In this document: positions 48,794 through 59,706 of the stretch, one piece after another
Position numbering within the stretch: position 1 is the stretch's first letter
Layout: each line of letters opens with the position of its first letter
Assembly (NCBI GenBank): GCA_963746805.1
Contig: CAVVCQ010000005.1
Location: 372,001-436,000, forward strand
Direction of reading: 5' to 3'
DNA: 64,000 bases
Source: DATHTC01 sp963746805
Lineage (GTDB): Bacteria > Actinomycetota > Thermoleophilia > Gaiellales > Gaiellaceae
Position numbers and translations under genes: made by a program
The notes under the pieces: generated by a model
What the model saw: the letters and a program-made list of their open reading frames with translations, nothing else
Databases searched by the model: none
What the model was told of the DNA's origin: nothing

Positions 48794-49169
48794 ATGACCG
48801 GGAAACGCGTCTACCTGGCCGGGCCGCCGTTCGCCGACGAGTACCGGCGGCGCGCATCGGCGCTCCTCGAGGCCGCCTCGTGCGAGCCGGTCGACCCGAT
48901 GCGGCGCGACTTCCGCGGGCGCACGGAGGGGCACGAGGCGGAGATCGTCTCGGGCGACCTGGCGGACATCGACTCGTGCGACGTCGTCCTCGCCGCGTTC
49001 ACGGAGGCGGACGAGGGCACGGCGATGGAGGCCTGGTACGCGCACGCCTCGGGCACGCCGGTGGTCGCGTACACCGGCGGCCGGCCCGCGCATCCGTGGG
49101 CCGTCTACGTCGTCGGCCGGTGTGTACGCCGAGCTCGAGGAGGCGGTCGCCGCGGTCGCGCGGCTATGA
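48794..49169 (+). CDS. Nucleoside 2-deoxyribosyltransferase-like protein, frameshift near the 3' end
   Basis: A small Rossmann-like hydrolase/transferase. MTGKRVYLAGPPFADEYRRR is the family's N-terminus, followed by CEPVDPMRRDFRG, SGDLADIDSCDVVLAAFTEADEGTAMEAWYAHASGTPVVAYT with the nucleophile Glu in a GTAMEA-type motif. A frame change near 49118-49121 then allows VYAELEEAVAAVARL and a stop at 49167-49169, which suits the family length (about 125) better than reading on into the opposite gene. Could cleave or exchange deoxynucleosides; its link to the queF neighbour is not obvious. Confidence 0.75.
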
Positions 49170-50204
49170 GGCGCGGAGCAGGCGCTCGGTCTCGTGCGAC
49201 TCGGGCGAAGCCGGGTCGAGCCGCTCGAGCGCCTTGCGCCAGCAGAAGCGGGCCGACTCGACGCCGCCGGCCTGCCGGTGCAGGGTGCCGAGGTTGACCA
49301 GCACCGTCCCCTCGCGGTGGCGGTCGCCGAGCTCGCCGAGGAGTGTGATCGCGCCGTCGAGCGCGTCGACGGCCTCCGCGTAGCGGTGGTCCTGCGCGAG
49401 CGCGAGGGCGAGGGTGTTGAGCGCGAGTGCCTCGCCGCGGCGGTCGTCCGACTCGCGGAAGGCGTCCACCGCCTCGCGGCCGAGCGTGATCGCGTCGTCG
49501 ACGCGACCCTCGCGACGGGCGACGACGCTCTCGTGCGCGAGCTTGTGACCCTGTGCGCGGGGGCGGCGACGCGGGAGTTCGATCGCGGGGACGCGGGAGA
49601 CGGCGTACGTGGTCGCCCCGCGAAGCGACGGAACCGGCGACTCGGACTTCGGGAGCGGATGGCTTTGGGCCCACTCCCGTGCGGCGGAGGCGCCGCTGAC
49701 GGTCTTGGCTGAGGCGACTTTCGTGCCGGCAGCGGCAGCACTCGCGGTGGCTGACGACGCCGACTTCGCCGCGGCGCCGGCCCGAGCGCCTGCGCGGCGC
49801 GTCCAGGAGGCCGAGGTCCGGGTCGCGGCGCGTGTGCGGGCGCCGCCGGCCATCAGCGCGCGCCCGATCGCCTCATCGACGGCCCTCACGCGGCGCGTCC
49901 AGGAGGCCGAGGTCCCGGTCGCGGCGCGGGTGCGGGCGCCGCCGGCCATGAGCTTGCGTCCGATCGCCTCGTCGACGGCTTTCACGCGCCGCCCGAGCGC
50001 CTTCCGGCGGCGGCGCAGGTCGACGTGCGGATGCCAGGTGGCGCCGAGGAGCACGCCGATGCCGACGACGGTCGCGACGACCGCGCCGAGCGCGAGCCAG
50101 ATCAGCCCGAGCGACACGAGCAGGGTGAACCAGAGGAGGCCCAGCCCCGCCAGTGCTCCACTTCGCCTCGCCGCGCGCTGCGCGGCCGGATTGCCGAACG
50201 TCAC
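49164..50204 (-). CDS. TPR membrane protein with a tandemly duplicated linker
   Basis: A 346-residue protein. The N-terminus has one or two membrane segments (SGALAGLGLLWFTLLVSLGLIWLALGAVVATVVGIGVLLG), then a basic linker with a 32-residue unit present twice (KAVDEAIGRKLMAGGARTRA and RAVDEAIGRALMAGGARTRA), an Ala-rich stretch, and three or four TPR-like helix pairs (HKLAHESVVARREGRVDDAI, ALNTLALALAQDHRYAEAV, VLVNLGTLHRQAGGVESAR). The GTG at 50204 is chosen because AAGGGGG lies eight bases before it. It follows the cyclase-ATPase gene and may share its operon. Confidence 0.7.
   Translation of the reverse strand: MTFGNPAAQRAARRSGALAGLGLLWFTLLVSLGLIWLALGAVVATVVGIGVLLGATWHPHVDLRRRRKALGRRVKAVDEAIGRKLMAGGARTRAATGTSASWTRRVRAVDEAIGRALMAGGARTRAATRTSASWTRRAGARAGAAAKSASSATASAAAAGTKVASAKTVSGASAAREWAQSHPLPKSESPVPSLRGATTYAVSRVPAIELPRRRPRAQGHKLAHESVVARREGRVDDAITLGREAVDAFRESDDRRGEALALNTLALALAQDHRYAEAVDALDGAITLLGELGDRHREGTVLVNLGTLHRQAGGVESARFCWRKALERLDPASPESHETERLLRAS
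49795..49986. repeat. Two tandem copies of a 96-bp unit inside the TPR gene
   Basis: 49795-49890 and 49891-49986 are near-identical 96-bp units (32 codons, in frame), both starting CGGCGCGTCCAGGAGGCCGAGGT. The third unit decays after CGCCGCCCGAG. They encode the duplicated basic linker. The in-frame length preserves the protein, consistent with recent duplication by slippage or unequal exchange. Confidence 0.85.
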
Positions 50205-50253
50205 CGATCGCACCCCCTTCGGCAGCGACGTACGAGCCTGGTTCGCCGAAACG

Positions 50254-52650
50254 CTAGCGGTCTCCTGCCTCTGCGGTCGCAGACAGGGCATAGGCGACGG
50301 CCTCGTCGAAGGTCAAGTCGCCGCCCAGGTCGGGAACCTCGGGGAAGGGGACGTCGCGCCGGACCGGCCGGCGCCCTCGGGCCTCCCGGATCCGCTCGGC
50401 GGCGCCGTGGAGGCGGCCCGCGCGATCGGGGTCGACGCCGACGGCCAGTCGGGCGAGACCGTCGAGGCAGTCGGCGACGCCGCCGCCGTCGCCGATCGCG
50501 GCGAACTCCCTGAGCGCTTCGGCGAAGCGCTCGCCGGCCTGCCCGGCGTCGCCGGCGCGGCGGGCCGCCTCGCCGAGCAGCTCGAGGGCGCACGCGTGGT
50601 TGAACGACCCCTCCTCCAGGCCGGCGAGCGCCGCGAGGCCCTTCGACTCCGCCCCGGCCAGGTCCCCGTAACGGAGCGCGAGCTCCGCGAAGCACAGGTC
50701 GGCCCGCGCGCCGCCGCCCGCCGCGGCGCTCGCCTCCGCGTACACGCGCGCACGCACGAGGTCGGCCTGGTCGAGCGCGATCTCGCACAGGTCGGCAAGC
50801 GTCGCCGCCTTCAGATTGGGCCGCCGCACGCCGAGCGCGAGGTCGTCCGGCAGCGCCGCCAGCTCCTCCTTCAGCTCGATCGCCCGCTCGAGCCGACCTG
50901 CGAACCGCGCAAGCTCGCCGCCGGCGACGAGCGTCTCGGCGAGGCCGCGATCCGAGAGCCGCTCGCGCTCGGCCAGCGCGGTCTCGACCCAGCCGAGCAC
51001 CTCGCCCAGGTGGCCGTGCGAGATGAGGAACGGATAGAGCGCGCCGAGGATCCGCGCCGCGTCGTCCGGCTCCCGCCGCGCAAACGCGTCCGCGACGGCT
51101 GCGCGCACGTTCGCGTAGTCGGCGTCGAGGCGGGCGGACACCGCGGCCTCGTCCGCGGTGTGGAGCGAGGGGGCGCTCGCCTCGGCGAGGGCGACGACGA
51201 AGGCGCGGTGCCGGCCCCGCAGGTCCTCGCCCTCCTGCGGGTCGAGCTCGTCCGCCGCGAACTCGCGAATCGTCTCGAGCATCCAGTAGCGCTCGCTCGA
51301 GAAGCGAAGGAGGCTCTTGTCGACGAGCGACTGCAGCGTGTCGAGGTCGGCGTCCACGACCTGCTCGGCCGCCTCCAGCGTGCACCCGCCGGCGAAGACG
51401 GAGAGCCGGCGGAAGAGCCGCCGCTCGCCGTCGGAGAGCAGGTCGTGGCTCCACGCGATCGTGGCCCGCAGCGTCGCCTGGCGGGGATCGGCGTCGCGGC
51501 CGCCGCGGAGCAGGTCGAGCCCCGACCCGAGCCGGTCGAGGATCTGCGCGGGCGAGAGCGCCGTCGCGCGCGCGGCCGCCAGCTCGACGGCGAGCGGGAG
51601 CGAGTCGAGCCGCCGACAGAGCTCGGCGATCTCGTCGGACGGGTCGAGCTGCGCCCGCTCGCAGAACAGCGCCACCGCCTCGGTGCCGGCGAGCGGCGGG
51701 ACCGGGAACTCGACCTCGCCGTCGACGCGCAGACGCTCGCGGCTCGTGACGAGGACGGTGAGGTTCGGGCACGCGGCGACGAGCGCGGACAGCTCGGGCG
51801 CTGCCGCGACGACCTGCTCGAAGTTGTCGACGAGGAGCAGGAGCTCGCGCTCGCCGATGTGCGCGGCGAGGCCGTCGCGGGCGCCCACGGCTCGGGCGAT
51901 CGTCTCGCCGACGAGCGCAGGGTCCCGGAGCGAGGCGAGGTCGACCCAGACGGCGCCGGCGCGGAAGTCGGGGACGAGCGCGGCCGCGGCCTCGAGCGCC
52001 AGGCGGGTCTTCCCGGAGCCGCCGGGGCCGGTCAACGTGAGGAGCCGCGCACCGCCGGCGATCCGCGCGAGCACCGCCTCGAGCTCCTGCTCCCTGCCGA
52101 CGAAGGAGCTCGCCGGCCGGGGGAGGTTCGAGCTCGCGAGCGTCTGGAGCGGCGGGAAGGAGCCGTCCCCCAGCTGGAAGAGCGCGACCGGCTCCGAGAT
52201 GTCCTTCAGACGGTGCTCGCCGAGCTCGAGGAGCGGCTCGGCGACGAGGGCGGCGGTCGCCCCGGACAGGAGGACCTGCCCGCCGTGGCCGGCGGCAGCG
52301 ACGCGCGCGGCGACGTGGACGTCCTCCCCCACGTAGCCCTCGTCCGTGACGAGCGGCGTGCCGGTGTGCAGTCCGATGCGGACGATGACGGTCCCGGGCG
52401 CGAGCCCGTCGGTGATCGCGGTCGCGGCGGCGAGCGCCTCCGACGCGATCGGGAACGCGAGGAGGAACGCGTCCCCCTGCGTGTCGACCTCGACGCCGCC
52501 TCGCGCGGCAGCGGCCGAGCGCACCACCCTGCGGTGCGCGGCGAGCGCGTCGGCGTACCGCTCCGGCCCGAGCTCGTAGAGGAGCCGCGTCGAGCCCTCG
52601 ACGTCGGTGACGAGGAACGTCACGGTTCCGGTCGGCAGGTCGGCCCGCAC
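50254..52650 (-). CDS. Class III nucleotide cyclase domain fused to an AfsR/NB-ARC-type STAND ATPase with TPR region
   Basis: A 798-residue signalling protein. Residues 1-165 form a class III cyclase homology domain: GTVTFLVTDVEGSTRLLYELG, GGVEVDTQGDAFLLAFP, RIGLHTGTPLVTDEGYVGEDVHVAARVAAAGHGGQVLLS. Residues about 185-450 are a STAND NTPase: SSFVGREQELEAVLARI, LLTLTGPGGSGKTRLALEAA (Walker A), LLLLVDNFEQV (Walker B), LPLAVELAAARATAL. The rest is helical TPR-like repeats. Such fusions are frequent in actinobacteria and their signals are unknown. GTG at 52650 has no clear ribosome site. The stop is 50 bases before the TPR gene start. Confidence 0.88.
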   Translation of the reverse strand: MRADLPTGTVTFLVTDVEGSTRLLYELGPERYADALAAHRRVVRSAAAARGGVEVDTQGDAFLLAFPIASEALAAATAITDGLAPGTVIVRIGLHTGTPLVTDEGYVGEDVHVAARVAAAGHGGQVLLSGATAALVAEPLLELGEHRLKDISEPVALFQLGDGSFPPLQTLASSNLPRPASSFVGREQELEAVLARIAGGARLLTLTGPGGSGKTRLALEAAAALVPDFRAGAVWVDLASLRDPALVGETIARAVGARDGLAAHIGERELLLLVDNFEQVVAAAPELSALVAACPNLTVLVTSRERLRVDGEVEFPVPPLAGTEAVALFCERAQLDPSDEIAELCRRLDSLPLAVELAAARATALSPAQILDRLGSGLDLLRGGRDADPRQATLRATIAWSHDLLSDGERRLFRRLSVFAGGCTLEAAEQVVDADLDTLQSLVDKSLLRFSSERYWMLETIREFAADELDPQEGEDLRGRHRAFVVALAEASAPSLHTADEAAVSARLDADYANVRAAVADAFARREPDDAARILGALYPFLISHGHLGEVLGWVETALAERERLSDRGLAETLVAGGELARFAGRLERAIELKEELAALPDDLALGVRRPNLKAATLADLCEIALDQADLVRARVYAEASAAAGGGARADLCFAELALRYGDLAGAESKGLAALAGLEEGSFNHACALELLGEAARRAGDAGQAGERFAEALREFAAIGDGGGVADCLDGLARLAVGVDPDRAGRLHGAAERIREARGRRPVRRDVPFPEVPDLGGDLTFDEAVAYALSATAEAGDR

Positions 52651-52751
52651 GGGCTACAGGATGCGCGAGGGACCGGGGGGCGGCGAGCCGTACCGCGCAT
52701 TGGCCGGGTGGCGCGACTGCGCGGCGCGCGCGGGCGGTAGATCCTGCTCGC

Positions 52752-52994
52752 ATGCAGTACACGATTCCAATCGATCACTGGCCGCCCGTCCCGCTGTCCG
52801 AGCGCCGCCCGAAGCGCCGGCAGTCGTCCATCGCGCTGCTGACGGAGTTCAGGACGAAGAGCAGGACCTGGAGCACCGTCGGCCGCGGCACGACGGTGAG
52901 CGACGCGCTCTACGACGCCTGGTCGTCGATCCCGACGCCGGGCGAGTGGCGGCTGGCGCGGTTCTTCCCGGCCGAGAGCGCCGGCGCCGCGTAA
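52752..52994 (+). CDS. Small hypothetical protein
   Basis: 80 residues, no recognised domain. It reads MQYTIPIDHWPPVPLSERRP, then a short helical part with LYDAWSSIPTPGEWRLARFF. Codon use is typical of the window and there is no overlap with a longer gene, so it is plausible. The 101-base upstream gap is shared with the divergent cyclase gene. There is no strong ribosome site. Confidence 0.5.
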   Translation: MQYTIPIDHWPPVPLSERRPKRRQSSIALLTEFRTKSRTWSTVGRGTTVSDALYDAWSSIPTPGEWRLARFFPAESAGAA

Positions 52995-53064
52995 GGTCCG
53001 GCGCGCACCCACTTTCGTAACACCTCACGCCTAGGCTATTGCGACACGGAATGAGAGGAGCCGT

Positions 53065-53256
53065 ATGGCGTCGAGTTCGAAGAATCGCACGAGTTTCATG
53101 AAGATGGCCCGCGAGCGCGAGCTCGCGGAGAAGCGCGCTCGCAAGGCGGAGAAGAAGGAAGCGCGGAAGCTCGCCGCGGCAGAAGAGGCGGCGGGGACTT
53201 CTCCCCACGCCGATGGTGCAGTCGGCGAACCCGCCGTCGACGAACCCGTCGACTAG
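53065..53256 (+). CDS. Small basic protein, conserved-looking
   Basis: 63 residues: MASSSKNRTSFMKMARERELAEKRARKAEKKEARKLAAAEEAAG, highly charged helix, then an acidic tail. A good ribosome site (GAGAGGAG) lies before the ATG at 53065. The K/R/E-rich helix looks like a nucleic-acid or ribosome-associated peptide, which is inference only. A TAGGCTAT element about 35 bases upstream may be its -10. The stop overlaps the convergent nuclease gene by four bases. Confidence 0.6.
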   Translation: MASSSKNRTSFMKMARERELAEKRARKAEKKEARKLAAAEEAAGTSPHADGAVGEPAVDEPVD

Positions 53257-56200
53257 TCGCCCGCGTCGAGCCGCGACGCGTTGATCGCGGTCGGTGGATC
53301 GCCCTCCGACGCAGCCTCGACGCACGCACAGACAGCATTCGCGAGCCGCATCTGCTCGACCGTGCGGCAGCTCGCGTCCAGCAGCCGCGGGCTCGCGACG
53401 AGGTACGCGAGGCACTTCGCCCGCGAGATCGCGACGTTCAGCCGGTTGCGCGAGAAGAGGAAGTCGAGCCCGCGCGGGACGTCCTCCGCGCTCGAGCTCG
53501 CCATCGAGTAGAAGACGACCGCCGCCTGCTGGCCCTGGAACTTGTCGACGGTGCCGATGCGGATGTTCGCGTCCGGGACTTGCTCGCGGAGGCAGCGGAC
53601 GTGCGCGTTGTAGGGCGCGACGACGATCGACGTCGTCCGGCTCGAGGACGCGCTCGCCGCGCTCGTCGACGTACGCCGTGCCGAGCAGCCGCTCGATCTC
53701 GTCGCGCACGACCGCCGCCTCCTCCGGCGACGCGGTGCGGTGTCCCGTGTGCTCGACCGGGAGGAAGCGGATCCCGTTCCCGACCGCGAGCGAGCGCGTC
53801 GACGTGACCGGCGCCGGCTCGAGCCGCCCCTCGTAGAACGTCTCGGAGATGAAGTCGTTCACCTCGGGCCGCATCCGCCACGTCTGCTCGAGGAAGAGGC
53901 CCATCCCCGGCTGCACGGTCTCGTCCTCGCCGAGCAGGTGCGCCGAGCACGGACGCGTTCGCGCCGGGCGGGTGCGCCCCCTGCGAGACCTGCGACAGCT
54001 GGTTCGGGTCGCCGAGCAGGACGAGGTTCCGCGCGGCGCCGCCGACCGCGACCGCGTCGGCGAGCGCGAACTGACCGCCCTCGTCGACGAACAGCGTGTC
54101 GACGCTTCCGGCCATGTCCTCGCGCGCGAACAGGAACGACGTGCCGGCGAGCAGCTGCAGCTCCGTCGTCGAGCATCGTCGGCGTTGTCCGTCGTGCTGT
54201 CGACGAAGCCCGGCCCGCGAAGCGCGCTGTCCTCGCCGGACTGCCTTCTTCCGGCCGCGGAAGGCGAAGCCGGCTTCGTCGGCCGCGTCGCTCGACGTCC
54301 TCGAGGAACTTGTGGATCGCCTTGTGGCTGAGCGCCGTGATCCCCGACGCGGCGCCCGGCCCGCATCAGCGCGATCGCCATCCGCGCGCCGTTCCAGGTC
54401 TTCCCCGATCCGGGCGGGCCCTGCACGAAGAGGTAGCTCCCGTCGAGGCTGAGCGCCGCCTCGGCGAGCGTGCCGTCGAGCCGCGCACGCGGCGGCGCCG
54501 CTCGAGCGACCAGGTCGACGACGGCGGGAGAGGCGCCCTGGTCCTTCGCGAAGCGGAGCACCGCGTCGCGCTGCTCCCACGTCGGGAGCGGCTGCGGCGG
54601 GATCAGCGCCCGCGGCAGCGGCTCGTCCGCGCGCCCCTTCGCCACGCCAGAGCGTGACGAGCGCCCCGCTCGTCGTCGACCGCGATCGCCGTAGCTCTTC
54701 TCCGTCGCCGGATCGACGCCCTCGCGCCCGATCTTGTGCTCCTGCGCGGGGAACGAGAACGTGTAGACGAGCGACTGCTTGTCCGGCACCGGCTCGCCGA
54801 CGAGCTCGAGGCCGCCGATCGTGTCGCTGTCGTCGAGCAGCTCCTCCTCGTCGAGCCCGAGGTGGTGGAAGTACTCCCACCACTGCGGCCGCGCCTCGCG
54901 CCGGTGGTACTCGAGCAGCTGCGGCGAGCAGCCAGCGCGGCTCGCCCTCCTCGCGCCAGCGAGCAGACGTCGCGCACGCGCTCGCGCTCCTCGAGCCGCT
55001 CCGTCGTCTCCTCCTTCGCCTCGCGCTGCTCCGGCGGCGCGCGCCACGCGAGGTCTGGCGGCCGCTGCTCGAGCAGCCAGCGGTGCAGCTCGAAGAGCGA
55101 GACGCAGTCCTCCTCGTTGTAGGCGCGGATCGCCCTCGAGCAGCGCGTCGTCGCCCGTCGTCGAGCCACTCCTCGAAGGCGACGACCGACTCGCTGCCGC
55201 CCGAGACGTCGGCGGTGCGCTCGAACCCGTACAGCTCCTCGACCGTCCTTGATCGAGTAGCTCGGCGACCGACGCGCGCAGCGCCTGCCGCGTGACGCGG
55301 TAGAGGTCGACGAGCACCTCGCCGCGGAGCAGGTCGTCGATCTCGTCCTCGCGCGTGCCGTGCTCGCCCATCAGGCGGCTGAGCGCGGTGCGCTCGTACG
55401 GCGCGTAGTGGTAGACGTGCATGCCCGGGAAGCGGCGGCGGCGCTCGACGATCGCGTCGACGAGCTGCTCGAACGCCGGCGCTCCTCGCGTCGCGATCGT
55501 GCGCCCAGAGGCAGCGGTAGCTGCGGCTCGCCGGCCTCGTCGAGCTCGACCCAGCCGAAGAGGTACTCGAGCCCGCGCGCCGGCTCGAACCACGGGTGGC
55601 CCTCGAGGTCGAGCCAGATGTCGCCCGGGCACGGCTCCGGGAGGAGCGCGAAGCCGCGGTCGGGCTCGAGCGGGAGCAGCTCGACCCGGTGCTCGCCCGT
55701 CGCGGCGGCGGTGGAGCTGGAGCTCGGCCTGGTGGCGGAGCTTCTCGAACGGTCGGCGGCGAGATCTTCGTGACGCGGCTCGTGCCGGGCGTCGTCGCCG
55801 AGCGCCTCGAGCGTCGTGATGCCGCCGGCGGTGAGCCGCTCGACCTGGAGGCGCGAGATGCCGGCGACGAGCGTCAGGTGGTCGTCGTGCTCCCAGCGCT
55901 CGCTTGCAGCGGGGGAGGAAGTCGCAGAGCCCGCAGTGCTCGACCGGGTACGGGTAGGTGGGCGCGCCGCCGTCGATCGACGTCGAGGAAGCGCTGCGCG
56001 CACGCGCCGGTAGTAGGCGAGGAAGTCGTCCGGCCGGAACGTCTCGCGCTCGCCGAGCCCGTTGACGACGTGCATCGCGCGCCGGCATGCGCCCCTGGAT
56101 GCGCGCGATCTGCTCGGTGTAGAAGCAGAGCTGGAGCACGTGCGCCGGCCGCGCGTGCCGCGCGAGCTTCGTGTCGACGACCTCGTAGCCGCCGTCCGGC

Positions 56201-56555
56201 TGCCGCTCGACGAAGTCGGCGAGCCCGCGCCAGCCGCCGTCGACGAAGGTGGCCTGGTAGATCGACGTCGGCGCCCCGTCGCGCATCGCCTGCCTCGGTG
56301 GCGGCGGCGGCCTCGTCCCAGCCGTGTCCCAGGGCGTGTCGATCGCGGACGACGCCGTCGCCGAGCGAGGCGAGGTAGGCGGCCTCGTGCTCGTCGCCCT
56401 TGCGGCGGATCAGGTCGGCGTGCGGGTTGACCCGGTACGGCTTGGCGAACTCCCCGCGCGCGACGGCGAGCTGCAGCGTGGTCAGGTGCGGGCACGCGAG
56501 GTGGCGCCGAGAGGTCGGAGGGCGAGAAGGCGAGGCGGCCGTCGCGGAGCTGCAT
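53253..56555 (-). pseudogene. TM0106-family RecB-like nuclease fused to superfamily 1 helicase, heavily frameshifted
   Basis: About 1,100 residues after repair. Start ATG 56555 (MQLRDGRLAFSPSDL), continuing RHLACPHLTTLQLAVARGEF. A RecB-type nuclease core gives YEVVDTKLARHARPAHVLQL (D-x-K and Q-L), and HCGLCDFLPRCK is the Fe-S-type Cys set. DUF-like middle: GDIWLDLEGHPWFE, HVYHYAPYERTALSRLMG. Helicase: LFVQGPPGSGKTWNGARMAI (Walker A), VDTLFVDEGGQFALADAV (Walker B, DEGGQ), LVLLGDPNQLSQVSQG, LEQTWRMRPEVNDFISETFY, FLFSRNRLNVAISRAKCLAYL. At least twelve single-base frame changes split it, with no obvious nonsense substitutions. This looks more like indel error than neutral decay, but the density is unusual for the window. 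Confidence 0.8.
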
Positions 56556-56618
56556 TGCTTCATTGTCGCGCCGGAGCCGCGGCGTCAGCCACTCGCGCTA
56601 AAGCCGTTCAGCCGAGAT

Positions 56619-59600
56619 CTAGGCGGCAGCAGCGGCAAATGCCGTGAAGAGGTCCGGCGGCAGGTGGTGCTTGAGCCTCCAGACGAATGCCACCGGGCGT
56701 TCGCCCTCGTGTCGGACGTACGTCGCCGGGCCAAGGAACCAAAACGCCCGGTCGCGCGTGGTCAAGCGCGCGAACAGGAAGACATTCGTCCCAAGCTCGC
56801 CATGGTGGATGTAGCGCTGACCTGTCGCGCTTTGGGACGACGTCGCAGACTGGCTCTCCCAATGGATGAGCCATGGACTCATCGCGTAGTCGCGGTAGCG
56901 GGTCGTCGGCGAGAAGCCACCGGCACTCTTGTCGAGCGTGAACGCAAAGATGTCCGAGCGGGATGCCTCGTCCCACCGAACGCCCTCCCGCCACTCGGGT
57001 ACTCCGGCACCCTCTCCGATTCCGAACGCAGCGAGAATCTCCGTTCGGGTGTACCGAGCGTGAACTTGCAATGGGATGTTCGAGAACTCGAGTGCCGCCG
57101 TCCGCCGCGCGACGCGATCGCGAAGAATCGCTAACACCTCGCGGAGCTCGTCAAGGACTTGGGGGTGCTCCCACAGACGATCTAGAGCAACCTCGACGGA
57201 CGTCCCCGAAGGAGCCGCGCCGAGCGATGCAGTCGCCATCCGCATGAGCCGCCGGCTCCTCTCCGGCGCTTCCTCCAGCCCGGGAGGCGCGCTCGTCCCG
57301 AAGAGAGATGAGTATCCATCAAGACGCTCGACGTCGTCGATGTGCAACAGCCGGCCGACTGCCCGCAGAAGTGAGTCCTCGCGTGAGCCTTCGGCCTCGG
57401 TTCGGAGTCCTGCGGCACGGCGCAGCGCAGACCAACTGCGACCGCTCGTGTAGAGATCCTCGAGCTCGAGTCCTGTCTCTTCGAGGTACGTCCGCAAGTC
57501 GACATCACCGAGAGCGACGAGTTCGTCGCGACGGCTGCGCCAGTCGCTCGGGAGCGCCTCTCGCAGGCTGCGGAGGACGATGTCCTGCGCGATTGGTTCG
57601 AGTTCGAGGTGGCAACCGGCGGGAGGAACGGGAAGTCAAGGCGACCTGCCGCTCGACGTCTCGGCGGCTACCACCGATGAGCGCGCGAAAGCGACGATCG
57701 AAGCGGAACTCGCGTCGATGATTCGCGACGAAGTCGAGGACCGTGCACACCTTGCCGTCGGCCTTTCGGAGGCCACGGCCGAGTTGCTGGATGTACAGAG
57801 TCGGACTGTCCGTCGGCCGGAGAAGCAGGAGTGTGTCGACGTCGCGTACATCGACACCCTCGTTGAAGATGTCCACTGAGAAGACGACCTGAACGGCGCC
57901 ATCTCGTAGACCATCGAGCGCCGCCTGCCGCTCGGCTGAATCCGTCTGGCTGGAAATGGCGACTGCCGAGATCCCGGCGTCACGGAACCTGATGGCCATG
58001 AACTGTGCGTGCGCAACGCTGGCACAGAAGCCGAGCGCGCGCATCTGTCCGAGGGTCCGGACGTACTGCTGGACCTTCTCGATGACGCGGCGCGCCCAGA
58101 CATGATCCGCTGTCATCACTGCCGTCGAGCGTCGACGTCGTAGCCGCGACCGCGTCGCCACGGAACCTGCAGAGAGATCGAGGCCGTCGTGTACGCCGTA
58201 GTAGGCGAACGGCGCCAAGAACTGCTGGTCGATCGCATCCCACAGCCGCAGCTCGGCGGCAATGCGACCGTCGAAGTGCGCCAAGACGTCCATCCCATCG
58301 GCGCGCTCAGGGGTAGCGGTCAGGCCGAGAAGCTCGCGCGGCTCGAGATAGCGAAGGATGCGTTCGTAGCTCGGAGCCGGGGCGTGATGGAACTCGTCGA
58401 CGACTACGACGTCAAAATGATCTGGAGCTAGTGCCGCAAGCCGTTCGCGTCGAGCGCCTGAACAGATGCGAAGACGTGGTCGAACCGCCTCGGCCGTGCA
58501 CCTCCGACCCAGAGTTCGCCGAATGAGGGATCGCGCAACGCATGTTGGTACGTCCGCTGGCTCTGCTCGAGGATCTCCTTTCGATGGGCGATGAAGAGCA
58601 ATCGTGATCGAGGGAGCTGTCTACGAAGGCGCGCGTAATCGACGGCGGCCATCACGGTCTTCCCCGTTCCGGTCGCAGCGACGAGAAGGTTCCGATGGTG
58701 CCCCTGGTCGCGTGCGAGCACGAGTTGCTCGACGCAACTGCTCCTGAAACGGGCGAAGTTCGATCTCGATCGGGCTCAGGAGCGGCAGCGGTGCGGCCGT
58801 CGACGCCGTGCGCGTCGCGAACTCTTCGGCATCGAACGGAACGAACGCACTACCAGCCCAGTACGTCTCGAAGACGGCGACCATCTCGCGAGTGCGTCCG
58901 GATTGAGCTTCCCGGATAGGCGTACGTTCCACTCGACACCGGTCAGCTGCGCGCTGTGGGTCAGGTTGGATGACCCGAGATATGCCGTCGAGTACCCGGT
59001 GTCGCGCAGGAAGACCCACGCCTTCGCGTGAAGGCGGCGTTTGGGTCGTGTCATACGAGACCTTGATCTCGGCGCCGGCGTCGCCGAAGGCGTCGAGAGC
59101 CTCTAGTTCCGTGCTCCCGGTGTATGTCGTCGTCAAGATCCGAATCCGCTTGCCGCGGCGCAATGGCGACGAATCGGCTCGATGAGGTACCGAACACCGG
59201 TCCAACGGATGAACGCCATCACGACGTCGATTGAGTCCGCAGATGCGATCTCGGCGCGAAGCTCGTGTCCGACCGCAGGTTCCCCAGGTGCGTTCGTAAG
59301 CACGGTCGTGTCGAGCAGAGGCGTCAGTGGCGTCTCGATCTGCTTCGGCGTCCCGTCGGGCAGACGAGCCTGTACGGCTCGAAGCACGCGCGCAGGGCCT
59401 CGAGAGCCTCTCATGGAGAACGTCCGACTGGAGGTCTGCCAGCGCCGCGAGCACAGCATCAGCAATGACGAGAGCACGGTCGGAACGCCGCTCCTCACCA
59501 CTGGCCTCGATCGCGTTTCGGATGATCGGCGCGATGTGACGTGCGATTCGATCAGCTGCGGACCCGGCGTCGAGCTCATCGATTGCCGTGACAACCCGAG

Positions 59601-59706
59601 CGTCATCGAGGGACGCAAGAGCGTTCGCCAGCCCTTCGGTGACCAGCGCTTCGTGGAGGCCGACTGAAAGACCGTCCCTGGACACAGTCGTTGTGACCTT
59701 CACCAT
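56619..59706 (-). pseudogene. PLD-nuclease / SF2 helicase / DUF3427 protein, frameshifted, lower GC
   Basis: About 1,030 residues after repair, the usual length for DUF3427 helicases. ATG 59706 opens MVKVTTTVSRDGLSVGLHEA. Then a phospholipase D-like domain with SIDVVMAFIRWTGVRYL and RRLHAKAWVFLRDTGYSTAYLGSSN (HxK..D..GSSN). Helicase: RPFQEQLVLARDQG, LLVAATGTGKTVMAAVDYARL (Walker A), LLFIAHRKEILEQSQ, VVVVDEFHHAPAPSYERILR, LGLTATPERADGMD, VFSVDIFNEGVDVRDVDTLLLLRPTDSPTLYIQQLGRGLRK. The C-terminal DUF3427 block has ALEFSNIPLQVHARYTRTEIL. Breaks lie near 59390, 59140, 59050, 58880, 58715, 58438, 58170, 58120 and 57620. GC is visibly lower than its neighbours, consistent with transfer. Related families occur in defence islands. 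Confidence 0.8.

Noticed and set aside
49795..49986. CRISPR array
   Set aside because: Two 96-bp in-frame tandem coding repeats without spacers.
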